In this document: positions 25,489 through 33,105 of the stretch, in pieces
How positions within the stretch are numbered: the stretch's first letter is position 1
Layout of the letters: every line of letters begins with the position of its first letter
NCBI GenBank assembly: GCA_029256185.1
Contig: JAQSYI010000015.1
Span: 62,001 to 126,000 of the forward strand
DNA: 64,000 nt
Direction of reading: 5' to 3'
Source of the DNA: Paenibacillaceae bacterium
GTDB lineage: Bacteria > Bacillota > Bacilli > Paenibacillales > NBRC-103111
Notes under the pieces: model-generated
What the model saw: the letters and a program-made list of their open reading frames with translations, nothing else
Database searches by the model: none
Told to the model about the DNA's origin: nothing
Program-made: the position numbers and the translations under genes

Positions 25489-27267
25489 ATGAACAATACA
25501 CCGTTTGATCCCAAAACACTAACGACCAAATATGTCTTTTTTACCGGAAAAGGTGGGGTGGGCAAAACATCATTAGCCAGCGCAACAGCGATCCATTTGG
25601 CGAAATCAGGTAAACGAGTGTGCATCGTCAGCACAGATCCGGCCTCCAATCTTGATGATGTTTTTCAAATGACATTAGGTGCCGAGCCAACTCCTGTCTC
25701 CAGTGTTAAAGGATTGTTTGCTGCAAACCTGGACCCGGAAGAAGCGGCAAAGAACTATCGGGAAAAAGTAATTGCCCCGTATCGCGGAGTGCTGCCGGAT
25801 GCTGCGATTACCAGTATTGAAGAACAACTATCAGGAGCTTGCACAGTGGAAATCGCTGCATTTGATGAATTTGCCAAGCTTCTTGCAGCGCCCGATGTGG
25901 ATGGCTTCTATGACCATGTGATTTTGGATACAGCTCCTACCGGGCATACCCTTCGCCTCTTGCAGTTGCCAAAGGCTTGGAGCGGTTTTTTGGAAGAGAG
26001 TACCCACGGAGCCTCGTGCCTGGGGCCTCTTTCCGGCCTTGGTGAGAAGAAAGACCTGTATGCTGATACGGTCGCCGCTTTAGCCAATAGAGATCAAACT
26101 ACAATCGTTTTAGTGGCTCGGCCGGACCACGCGGCTCTCATTGAAGCTGCCCGCGCGTCGTCTGAACTGCAAGAACTGGGTATCTCCAATCAGTGGTTAA
26201 TCATCAATGGCTATCTTACCGATCCTGGCGATGACGTTTACGCCCTTGCCTATCGTAATCGGCAAGATCAGGCACTCGCTGATCTTCCTCTTGATATCAC
26301 GATGCTGCCTACTTTTAAAGTTCCTCTTAACCCCCGCGGGTTAATTGGCGTACAAGCGTTAGCCACATTGCTGAAGAACAACCATGATCAAATTTCTGCC
26401 AATCAACAGGATACAGTTGTACACAGTAACGAAGCATATCCGCAAGGACTGACTCTGGTCATTGAAGATTTGGCCCAGCAGCAGCGTGGCGTTATCATGA
26501 CAATGGGCAAAGGCGGTGTAGGCAAAACAACGATGGCCGCTGCCATTGCAATTGGCTTAGCCGAAAAAGGTCTAAACGTGCATCTAACGACAACCGACCC
26601 TGCTGCACATCTTGATTTCGCTTTAGGGAATCACCAGGAACGCTCCAATCTGAAGGTAGCTCGTATTGACCCGAAAGAAGTGACCGCACAATACAAGCAA
26701 ACCGTTCTTTCTCAAAATGCCTCTCAACTCGATAAAGAGGGATTGGCATTATTAGAAGAAGATCTGGCCTCTCCTTGTACCGAGGAAATTGCTGTATTTC
26801 GTGCATTTGCAGAAACGGTGGAACAAGCGGAACATGGTTTTGTTGTTCTTGATACTGCTCCCACAGGGCATACGCTTCTGTTGCTTGATGCGGCAGAAGC
26901 CTATCATCGCGAAGTTTTGCGATCCACCGGTGATATCCCGGAGCATGTACGGAAGCTGCTTCCCCGATTGAGAAACCCGAATGAAACTCATGTTATCCTT
27001 GTTACATTGCCTGAAGCCACACCAGTTCTTGAGGCCGAACGTTTACAGTCTGATTTGCAAAGGGCGGGAATTTCCCCTCATTGGTGGATTGTTAATCAAA
27101 GCTGGAGCAACATTGATACCTCCCATCCTGTGTTGAGCAGCCGGGCTCGATCTGAGAGGGATTGGATTAACTACGTACAGAATATCTCCACCAATAACAC
27201 AATTGTATCCTGGTGCGTAAACGAACCGGTTGGGGAAAAGTCACTTCTCCAATTAGCCTATACTTAA
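25489..27267 (+). CDS. arsA: ArsA arsenite-stimulated ATPase
   Basis: The protein is 592 residues, made of two homologous halves. Walker A motifs are GKGGVGKTS (about residue 20) and GKGGVGKTT (about residue 340). Signal-transduction motifs DTAPTGHT occur once per half. Metal-site cysteines occur in SGACTVEIA and SPCTEEIA. ArsA receives arsenite from ArsD and energises efflux through Acr3 (or ArsB). Length and motif spacing match the family. The start follows GAAGGGAG. Confidence 0.95.
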   Translation: MNNTPFDPKTLTTKYVFFTGKGGVGKTSLASATAIHLAKSGKRVCIVSTDPASNLDDVFQMTLGAEPTPVSSVKGLFAANLDPEEAAKNYREKVIAPYRGVLPDAAITSIEEQLSGACTVEIAAFDEFAKLLAAPDVDGFYDHVILDTAPTGHTLRLLQLPKAWSGFLEESTHGASCLGPLSGLGEKKDLYADTVAALANRDQTTIVLVARPDHAALIEAARASSELQELGISNQWLIINGYLTDPGDDVYALAYRNRQDQALADLPLDITMLPTFKVPLNPRGLIGVQALATLLKNNHDQISANQQDTVVHSNEAYPQGLTLVIEDLAQQQRGVIMTMGKGGVGKTTMAAAIAIGLAEKGLNVHLTTTDPAAHLDFALGNHQERSNLKVARIDPKEVTAQYKQTVLSQNASQLDKEGLALLEEDLASPCTEEIAVFRAFAETVEQAEHGFVVLDTAPTGHTLLLLDAAEAYHREVLRSTGDIPEHVRKLLPRLRNPNETHVILVTLPEATPVLEAERLQSDLQRAGISPHWWIVNQSWSNIDTSHPVLSSRARSERDWINYVQNISTNNTIVSWCVNEPVGEKSLLQLAYT

Positions 27268-27286
27268 TGAATGCGGGGAAATCGGA

Positions 27287-27721
27287 ATGAGTGGATCATA
27301 CCATGCTTTAATCCAAGACAAAGTCTTCTTTGGCGGAGCCAAGGATGTAAAAGATATGGTGGAGCAAGAAGGCGTCGAAGTGATTGTTGACCTCCGGGAA
27401 GAGTCTACCGAATGCGCCTATTCCAAACCCGGGGTGAATTGGCTGAAAGTTCCTTTAGGTGATGATGCCACTGAATCCCAAGAGGCATTATTTAAGCAAG
27501 CTATTGATTATGTAGTCGAAGCGTATAAAGCAGGGAGAAAAGTAGGATTCCATTGCGGAGGCGGCAAAGGTCGAACGGGGACAGTCGCTGTTGGCACACT
27601 AATGGAACTAGGGTTTGCCCCAACGTTGGAAGAAGCTGAAGCACAAGCAAAAAGCATTCGGCCTATCATCTCAGTAAAACCTAAGCAGTGGGACGCATTG
27701 CGTCTGATATACGAAAAATAG
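27287..27721 (+). CDS. Dual-specificity/PTP-like phosphatase in the ars operon
   Basis: The protein is 144 residues. The active loop FHCGGGKGRTGT fits HCX5R of cysteine phosphatases, and a conserved VIVDLREES stretch lies near residue 40. It ends the ars operon just after arsA. Such phosphatases are often found at the end of Bacillota ars operons; their substrate is unclear. A degenerate, inverted fragment of a related gene is seen at 31356-31500. Confidence 0.8.
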   Translation: MSGSYHALIQDKVFFGGAKDVKDMVEQEGVEVIVDLREESTECAYSKPGVNWLKVPLGDDATESQEALFKQAIDYVVEAYKAGRKVGFHCGGGKGRTGTVAVGTLMELGFAPTLEEAEAQAKSIRPIISVKPKQWDALRLIYEK

Positions 27722-27733
27722 TCTTGATTGCGG

Positions 27734-27762
27734 AAAAGGCTTGCCCCAAGGGCAAGCCTTTT
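27734..27762. terminator. Bidirectional terminator between convergent ars units
   Basis: AAAAGGCTTGCCC pairs perfectly with GGGCAAGCCTTTT around a CAA loop. Confidence 0.85.
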
Positions 27763-27763
27763 G

Positions 27764-28090
27764 TCAGTCGCAAACCGTTTTATCTGCCCGACATTCCAAT
27801 TCCTCGATTTTGAATTTTAACGAAGGGATATATTTCAATACATCCTGAACGTAAGGTTTGTCTTCAATGGTTAATGCATAATATATCCATTGTCCACGTC
27901 TTGTTTCCCGGACAAGACCGGCTGATTTCATTCTTCGTAAATGTTGGCTGATGCTTGGCTGAGACATTTCTAAAATATCAACAATGTCACAAACACACAG
28001 TTCTTTCTCTCTCAGCAAGGCAAGAATGGTTAAACGTGATTTGTCTGCCAGTAATTTCAGCACTTCGGACATGGTGTAAATGACATCCAT
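27764..28090 (-). CDS. arsR: Second ArsR/SmtB-family repressor
   Basis: The protein is 108 residues with an AAGGAG site. The arsenite-sensing motif is ELCVCDIVDIL, the recognition helix MSQPSISQHLRRMKSAG and the wing RGQWIYYAL. It resembles the 23198 ArsR but differs in the first 15 and last 20 residues. It is transcribed alone, toward the upstream operon, with its promoter and a candidate operator at 28161. It may control arsM and its own gene. Confidence 0.9.
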   Translation of the reverse strand: MDVIYTMSEVLKLLADKSRLTILALLREKELCVCDIVDILEMSQPSISQHLRRMKSAGLVRETRRGQWIYYALTIEDKPYVQDVLKYIPSLKFKIEELECRADKTVCD

Positions 28091-28160
28091 AAGGACTCCT
28101 TCCCATAGTCATAGGCAGGAAGTTGATCATTGAAGTAGCATGACTATGATTTTCGCATAT

Positions 28161-28182
28161 TATATAACTTTATTATAATATA
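28161..28182 (-). promoter_or_regulatory. Candidate ArsR operator 3
   Basis: TATATAA, eight bases, TAATATA: the same 7-8-7 layout as the sites at 22085 and 22703. It is about 70 bases upstream of the second arsR start. The rest of the 260-base intergenic stretch up to the arsM stop contains another hairpin (about 28274-28314, GTATAGCCCTC arms). Confidence 0.45.
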
Positions 28183-28349
28183 CATACAAAGGGAAGTCCC
28201 CAACAAGCCAGGTTTGATTCAATGAATTACGGGGCAACATCATTCACGAACAAATATGTCGTCTTTTAAGAGGGTATAGCCCTCCTTCGATCAACAAGAT
28301 ATCAGAGGGCTATACGAAAGAAGTGATATGCTTGCCGCCTAATCGAAAT

Positions 28350-29150
28350 TTACCTTTTTACGGCTTGAATAACAGCGGATGTTATATAGTCTTCGATACC
28401 TGTTCCTGGTGCCCATTTGTGGATATACTCCCGAATTCCTTCTTTCGGAGTCACTGCAATTTCTTCAAAACCTTGCTCCTTGAGCATTTGGAGGATGTCT
28501 TCTTGATGCGACGCTCCTGTTACGCAGCCAGAATATAAAGCCACGTTCTGCCGCATCTCTTCCGTAAACGGCTTTAAAGCCACAATATCGGATATAGCCA
28601 ATCTTCCCCCTGTTTTTAATACCCGAAATGCCTCAGAAAAAACCTTCGATTTGTCCGGTGAAAGGTTAATCACACAATTGGATATGATCACGTCCACAGA
28701 AGTATCCGCCACCGGCAGATTTTCAATTTCCCCCAGCCTGAACTCTACATTGGAATATCCACTTTTTTCGGCATTGCGGCGAGCTTTGCTTACCATTTCG
28801 GGCGTCATGTCAACTCCAATTACTTTTCCTGTTCCCTGCAATTGCTGGCCTGCTAAAAAACAATCGAAGCCCCCTCCGCTTCCTAAGTCAAGAACAACTT
28901 CTCCTTTTTGAATACCGGCTATGGCTTGGGGGTTGCCACATCCCAGACCAAGATTAGAGCCATCTGGAACAGAGCCAAGGTCCTCAGGGGAGTATCCAAG
29001 CTCTAAGGACTTATCTCCAACTGGTGATTTTTGTTGCCCGCAGCATGACGATCCAGCACCGCAGCTTCCTGCGGCATCATCCGTTATCGCGATATTCCCG
29101 TAAGTGGAACGTACCTGCTGTCTGATTTGATCCTTTTCTACTTGACTCAT
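28350..29150 (-). CDS. arsM: ArsM arsenite S-adenosylmethionine methyltransferase
   Basis: The protein is 266 residues. ATG 29150 is preferred, nine bases after AAGGAG. It has a Rossmann methyltransferase fold with VLDLGSGGGFD near residue 90. Conserved cysteines are in SCGAGSSCCG, SNCVINLSPDKSKVF and YSGCVTGA, matching the arsenite-binding set of ArsM. ArsM converts arsenite to methylated species that can be volatile or toxic to competitors. It is followed upstream (in transcription order) by a SigZ-like gene, so the two may form a unit. Confidence 0.95.
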   Translation of the reverse strand: MSQVEKDQIRQQVRSTYGNIAITDDAAGSCGAGSSCCGQQKSPVGDKSLELGYSPEDLGSVPDGSNLGLGCGNPQAIAGIQKGEVVLDLGSGGGFDCFLAGQQLQGTGKVIGVDMTPEMVSKARRNAEKSGYSNVEFRLGEIENLPVADTSVDVIISNCVINLSPDKSKVFSEAFRVLKTGGRLAISDIVALKPFTEEMRQNVALYSGCVTGASHQEDILQMLKEQGFEEIAVTPKEGIREYIHKWAPGTGIEDYITSAVIQAVKR

Positions 29151-29232
29151 GGATATCAACTCCTTAAGGGTTAATTCAGCCTTTGATTAGCTGCATTTAT
29201 GGAGACGGAATTATTGCAAAAAGGATGCATCC

Positions 29233-29799
29233 TTACCTGCAACAAGCCAAATTTTTTTCATATCCTATATCCTTGGCTTTATAATCCATAATATAGCCTT
29301 GACGGTCAAATTCCAGTTCGCAGCAATCTAAAATCATGTTTTTCATATATTCTCTTGCTCTCAATACCCTGGATTTAGCGGCGGGAAGAGATATGCCAAG
29401 CTTTATGCTCAACTCCTTCTGAGTCATTCCATACATTTCGGTCATGATCAATGCTTCACGGTATTTATCAGGCATTTGATTTATCATCTCAAGTACACAT
29501 CTAGACAAATCGCGCATCATAAATGCTTCTGCCGCATCCGCACTTTCGTCCAACATTGAATCCTGAATTTCGTACATATTTTTTTTGCTTCGGTAATAAT
29601 CGCAAATCGCATTCCGTGTAATTTGATAAACCCAACTGCGGATTTTGCTCCCATCTTTTAAAGTGCTTATGGAACTGTGAATTCGCATAAAAACTTCCTG
29701 GAGAATATCATCAGCTTCATGGGAGTCCTTAACTTTTTGTTGGATATAATGTCTTAGAGGACGACTAAACGTTTCCCAGACCTCTTCCGTCTTCGGCAT
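29233..29799 (-). CDS. SigZ-like ECF sigma factor with cysteine-rich tail
   Basis: The protein is 188 residues. Region 2 includes DSHEADDILQEVFMRIHSSI and region 4 MTQKELSIKLGISLPAAKSRVLRAR. The ~30 residues after region 4 contain DCCELEFDR and end in ACCR, as in SigZ-type factors. Cysteines there could bind arsenite or another metalloid. It reads into arsM and diverges from the Cys-rich MarR gene. No anti-sigma gene is present beside it, so control may be direct, through the tail. Confidence 0.85.
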   Translation of the reverse strand: MPKTEEVWETFSRPLRHYIQQKVKDSHEADDILQEVFMRIHSSISTLKDGSKIRSWVYQITRNAICDYYRSKKNMYEIQDSMLDESADAAEAFMMRDLSRCVLEMINQMPDKYREALIMTEMYGMTQKELSIKLGISLPAAKSRVLRAREYMKNMILDCCELEFDRQGYIMDYKAKDIGYEKNLACCR

Positions 29800-29892
29800 T
29801 TACAACACCTCATTATTTTTCTTAAAGCATAGCATTTTATACTTGTATTTTGCAAATAATTTGTGTATAACTAAGTTAAGGAGTTGAGCATA

Positions 29893-30342
29893 ATGGATAT
29901 AAACTTGCGTGAGTTGTTTCAAATCATGACCCGTAGGCTAGGATTACTTAATAAAAACTGCTGCTCCATGGGAGGGGTTGACATTTCCTTGGTTCAAAGT
30001 CATATTTTATATGAAATTGATCGTCAGCATACTCCCTCTATACAGCAGGTGGCCGAAGCCTTGGCCATCGACATTACTACCTTCAGTCGTCAAATTCAAA
30101 CCTTGGTGAAAGCCAACCTTGTGAAAAAAACGCCTTCGGCAGAAGACGGAAGAGTGTATCTGTTAAGTCTGACCACCGAAGGCAAATTTGTTGCTGCTAC
30201 AATTGACCAGCAAATGAACAGCTATCTGAATGAGGTTTTCAATCAGATGAATGACTTTGAGCGTGAAACTGTTGTTCGTTCCATTCAATTACTGAATACG
30301 AGCATGAGTAAATCTGCCATGTGCTGCAAGCCTATGGGATAA
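29893..30342 (+). CDS. MarR-family regulator with vicinal cysteines
   Basis: The protein is 149 residues, ATG 29893 after AAGGAG. The winged helix contains SIQQVAEALAIDITTFSRQIQTL and the wing DGRVYLL. It has unusual cysteines for this family: NCCSMGG near residue 22 and MCCKPMG at the very end. These could form a trivalent arsenic or heavy-metal site. It diverges from the SigZ-like gene and precedes a Cys-ended peptide and an ArsN-like gene. A 21-bp inverted repeat at 30364, just after the stop, is a candidate operator. Confidence 0.85.
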   Translation: MDINLRELFQIMTRRLGLLNKNCCSMGGVDISLVQSHILYEIDRQHTPSIQQVAEALAIDITTFSRQIQTLVKANLVKKTPSAEDGRVYLLSLTTEGKFVAATIDQQMNSYLNEVFNQMNDFERETVVRSIQLLNTSMSKSAMCCKPMG

Positions 30343-30363
30343 ATTTTCATTTTTTCTCGATAT

Positions 30364-30384
30364 ATATTTGCAATATGCAAATAT
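30364..30384 (+). promoter_or_regulatory. 21-bp inverted repeat, candidate operator of the Cys-rich MarR
   Basis: ATATTTGCA, ATA, TGCAAATAT: perfect 9-base arms. A shorter, related element (TATTT, TGC, AAATA) lies at 29846-29858 in the marR/sigZ divergent region. It stands 155 bases upstream of the small peptide gene. Confidence 0.5.
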
Positions 30385-30538
30385 TATAAAAGAATGAGAT
30401 AAGCGGGAGGAGAGTTGCCTAATAGCTTGTTTACATCCGATGGAAACACGGAAAACAGAGCCGCGGTGCAAACAGAAAGGAAAGAATCAATTCTATTCAT
30501 TTTCGTAAAAAATGAACCACTGGGAGGAATAGACTCGA

Positions 30539-30715
30539 ATGAACACTAACATTTTTGCTTTGGAATACCTCATGGAAGCAAATGAAAAAGAAATACAACA
30601 ACGCAGCATGATCGCGTGGATGTGGGAACAGCCTCCAAGAAAAAGGTGGAAACCATTTCTCAAAAAGTCCAATAATATGGCATCTACGGTTATATGCTGC
30701 CAACCTTGTTGCTAA
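30539..30715 (+). CDS. 58-residue peptide ending in CCxxCC
   Basis: ATG 30539 follows GGGAGGA; the frame ends 17 bases before the ArsN-like gene. The peptide is helical and acidic at the start, basic and Trp-rich in the middle (MIAWMWEQPPRKRW), and ends in ICCQPCC. Two vicinal Cys pairs separated by QP suggest a trivalent arsenical or metal site. I do not know this family. From context it may be an arsenic sensor, chaperone or scavenger. The strong ribosome site and operon-like spacing argue that it is translated. Confidence 0.6.
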   Translation: MNTNIFALEYLMEANEKEIQQRSMIAWMWEQPPRKRWKPFLKKSNNMASTVICCQPCC

Positions 30716-30732
30716 AGTGTGAGGTGATCAGA

Positions 30733-31218
30733 ATGAATATAAGATTGGCTGAACAAAAAGACTTATCGGGAATTCTGGATATCTACAATATGGGCATTAT
30801 AGATCGGATTGCAACCTTGGAATCAGAAGCGAAAAGCATTGCGGACATGCAAACTTGGTGGGATGCTCATAATAGTCGGTACGCCATATTAGTCGCAGAA
30901 AAGCATGGACATGTAGTTGGCTGGGCATCGTTAAATCCTTATTCCCATCGGTGTGCTTATAGCGGTGTTGCCGATTTGTCCATTTATGTTTCCAGAATTC
31001 ATAGAGGCACTGGGATAGGCGCAGTCTTACTTCATCAACTGGATATAGAAGCCCGGAGGCAAAACTTTCACAAAATCGTTTTATTTACATTCCCTCAGAA
31101 TATAGCCGGGCAACGCTTATATCTCAAAGCTGGTTATAAACAGGTTGGAATTTTTGAAAAACAAGGGGTACTGGATGGTAACTATATGGATGTAATGGCT
31201 ATGGAAAAAATCCTATAA
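30733..31218 (+). CDS. ArsN-like GNAT N-acetyltransferase
   Basis: The protein is 161 residues with the GNAT fold: ILDIYNMGI, the acetyl-CoA loop HRGTGIGAVLL, and NIAGQRLYLKAGY near the C-terminus. It belongs to the phosphinothricin/arsinothricin acetyltransferase group. In arsenic islands, ArsN acetylates arsinothricin, which blocks its toxicity. Together with ArsM this suggests handling of organic arsenicals. A perfect terminator follows. Specificity for arsinothricin over phosphinothricin is inferred from context. Confidence 0.8.
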   Translation: MNIRLAEQKDLSGILDIYNMGIIDRIATLESEAKSIADMQTWWDAHNSRYAILVAEKHGHVVGWASLNPYSHRCAYSGVADLSIYVSRIHRGTGIGAVLLHQLDIEARRQNFHKIVLFTFPQNIAGQRLYLKAGYKQVGIFEKQGVLDGNYMDVMAMEKIL

Positions 31219-31261
31219 AAAGTATGAAGCCACTTAGCGGATAAGTGGCTTCATACTTTTT
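31217..31261 (+). terminator. Perfect rho-independent terminator
   Basis: AAAAAGTATGAAGCCACTTA pairs fully with its complement around GCGGA, ending in five T. It closes the second half of the arsenic island. Confidence 0.9.
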
Positions 31262-31355
31262 ATAGGCATATAGAGAATATGTGTCTTTCTTTTAAACGTT
31301 TCCCATAGTGCTGGTTAGCGTTTGTGTTATGTCTTTGTTTTGATTTCATTGTCTT

Positions 31356-31500
31356 TCAGGGTATCAGAAATCTGCTGGCTTCCTCACGCAAATCGACAAC
31401 ATCTTTCTCCCTCGTTATCCACCTTGTCCTTAACTTCTTTAACCCCTTTAACGAATGTAACCTCCTTTATAGAATGTGCTCCCACTTTATCCTTGAGCCC
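31356..31500 (-). pseudogene. Degenerate fragment of the PTP-like phosphatase gene
   Basis: On the minus strand, broken frames read VKGVKEVKDKVDNEG and then, after a frameshift, VVDLREEAS. These match GAKDVKDMVEQEG and VIVDLREES of the phosphatase at 27287. There is no intact gene. The surrounding stretch from 31262 to about 31800 contains no other supported gene; further minus-strand pieces near 31500-31620 look like decayed coding sequence but are not identified. Confidence 0.5.
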
Positions 31501-31822
31501 GTTGTTTTTGTTAGGTCATCAAATCTCCAAAGCTACTCACCAAATTCTGCCTTATAATGCTCGTTTGCATACCAACTTTTTCAGCAATTTAGGATATCGG
31601 GACCTTTGTCCATTACTCATTTGTGCTAGTGGGATGACCTGACAACTCGGTCATTTAAGTCACGCCCGTCTATAAGTCGGCACATTCCAGAATACATATG
31701 TTTCCTTTAAACATCTTTTTGTCGAAAAATACATTATAAGCTTACAATTTCTTATTTTTTTGATTGGTAGTTGCCTTTTCTTATCCAGCTTCCCATTTAC
31801 TTAGTGAGAGGAGATGTTAAAA

Positions 31823-32203
31823 ATGAGTACAAGTGAAAGTACTATTGAAGCAGTTGAAAAAGGATTCAGCAGTTACGTTAAGTCATGCCTTCGCCATGCT
31901 AGCAGAGACTATTTCAAAAAGCTTCATCGAGACTATTATCACTTAAGGTCATTTGACGAACTGGCTTGTGAAGTCAATATTATTCTTAACATCTGCGCAA
32001 ATCCTATAAATGAAATTGAGGAGAATGCAATTCTCTCAGAAGCAATCGGGACATTAAGCGCCTCGGAGAAAAGGGTTTTATACCAAAAATTCATTCAGGA
32101 AAAAACGGATAAGGAAATAGCCCTTTCGGTCGGAGTCACGAGACAAGCAATTACAAAAAGCAAAATTAACGTATTGGTGAAGCTTAAAAGTCAATTGGAG
32201 TAA
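31823..32203 (+). CDS. Sigma-70 region 4-like protein
   Basis: The protein is 126 residues; ATG 31823 is preferred over ATG 31814, which abuts GAGAGGAG. The C-terminal half is a sigma region 4-like helix-turn-helix (SEKRVLYQKFIQEKTDKEIALSVGVTRQAITKSKINVL). The N-terminal half is helical and does not match a normal region 2. With the next gene, which looks like region 2, it may form a split sigma factor, similar in idea to SigO-RsoA of Bacillus or to the Tn916 orf7/orf8 regulators. It probably controls ICE transfer or excision. Confidence 0.7.
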   Translation: MSTSESTIEAVEKGFSSYVKSCLRHASRDYFKKLHRDYYHLRSFDELACEVNIILNICANPINEIEENAILSEAIGTLSASEKRVLYQKFIQEKTDKEIALSVGVTRQAITKSKINVLVKLKSQLE

Positions 32204-32283
32204 ATTTTATTTATCCGCATGGACTCGCGCTCCTCCCCTCCTTATTGCGCTAAGTAACAAACTTAAAGGAGGGAACCTATTAA

Positions 32284-32484
32284 ATGCGAAACGTAATCGA
32301 TTTAATTCAACTTGCTCAAAATGGTGACAGGCAAGCCGAAGCAGAACTCATTACACGCTACGAGCCATTAATCAACAAATATTCCCGACTAAAAGGATCA
32401 ATCAACGAGGATTGCAGACAGCAACTAATTATTGAGTTTATCTTGGCTATTCGTCGTTTTGACCTTCAGCGATACATCCAGTGA
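32284..32484 (+). CDS. Conjugative-transposon-type helix-turn-helix (region 2-like) protein
   Basis: The protein is 66 residues, with a GGAGGG site. It reads LAQNGDRQAEAELITRYEPLI and ends in FILAIRRFDLQRY. This is the small HTH_16-type protein of Tn916-like elements (orf8) and RsoA, related to sigma region 2. It is likely to act with the preceding region 4-like protein. A hairpin terminator follows directly. Confidence 0.75.
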   Translation: MRNVIDLIQLAQNGDRQAEAELITRYEPLINKYSRLKGSINEDCRQQLIIEFILAIRRFDLQRYIQ

Positions 32485-32494
32485 TTTGAAAAAT

Positions 32495-32538
32495 AAACCG
32501 AGCTTATGGGGCTAGTAGGTAGTCCTAAAGCTCGGTTT
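32495..32538 (+). terminator. Rho-independent terminator
   Basis: AAACCGAGCTTATGG pairs with CCTAAAGCTCGGTTT and T-containing sequence follows. Confidence 0.75.
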
Positions 32539-32918
32539 GTGATTAATTTCACTTATTATTCGCATTTAATTTTTCTAATAAAACAATAACTCGGTTGCCT
32601 TTTTAGACTCCACGTCCCATTTAATACTATAGAAGATCATGCTCCTGCTTCTTCATGGATTGGATCATGCTTCTATCATTATCTTGCTTCTACAGAAAAA
32701 AAGGGCAGGATGCACTTTGAAAACCTCATATGAACTGTTTCAAGTACGTTCCTTTTGTCTCTGCTAACACCAGAAGCGACGAAGCGGAAGCGCCATGACA
32801 GCCGTCAAATGAACGGCCGAGCGACTATCTTTCCGGCTGAAATCATCCTGTGGTGGGATGAATCGCCATAACCGGCAAATAGGGATCATGATACTTCTGC
32901 CCAGCCAGCGTCACTGCA

Positions 32919-33104
32919 TTGGGGGCAGCCTGCTCGGATGAGGGGGAGCTTTGGGAAACCGGAGCTATGATGCTGCTTAACCAGCGGCAGCTTGAAATGG
33001 GCATTTACTCTGATGCATTGGAGATGAAGCATGGGAAAAGCAGGCTATTATGCGCACGGTCCGCCGGTCTCTGCTTACATACTCTTTTGAAAGGAGAACT
33101 TCCG
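32919..33104 (+). pseudogene. Small frameshifted conserved-looking ORF upstream of xis
   Basis: The frame from TTG 32919 reads MMLLNQRQLEMGIYSDALEMKHG. At the run GGG near 33034 a +1 shift changes to a frame reading MGKAGYYAHGPPVSAYILF, then stop at about 33098. The joined text looks like one natural protein, so a single-base insertion probably broke it. The other part of the gap, 32539 to about 32918, holds no supported gene; a short FPAEIILWWDESP frame near 32830 also looks coding and may belong to the same decayed gene. Confidence 0.35.
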
Positions 33105-33105
33105 C

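Noticed and set aside
28274..28314. Riboswitch or terminator hairpin downstream of arsM
   Set aside because: The stem is clear (GTATAGCCCTC arms) but the loop is long and no T-run follows on the minus strand; left unassigned.
32540..32918. Origin of transfer (oriT)
   Set aside because: A few weak inverted repeats (CCGTCA/GAACGG) near 32,800, but no known nic-site pattern and no relaxase in the window to support it.
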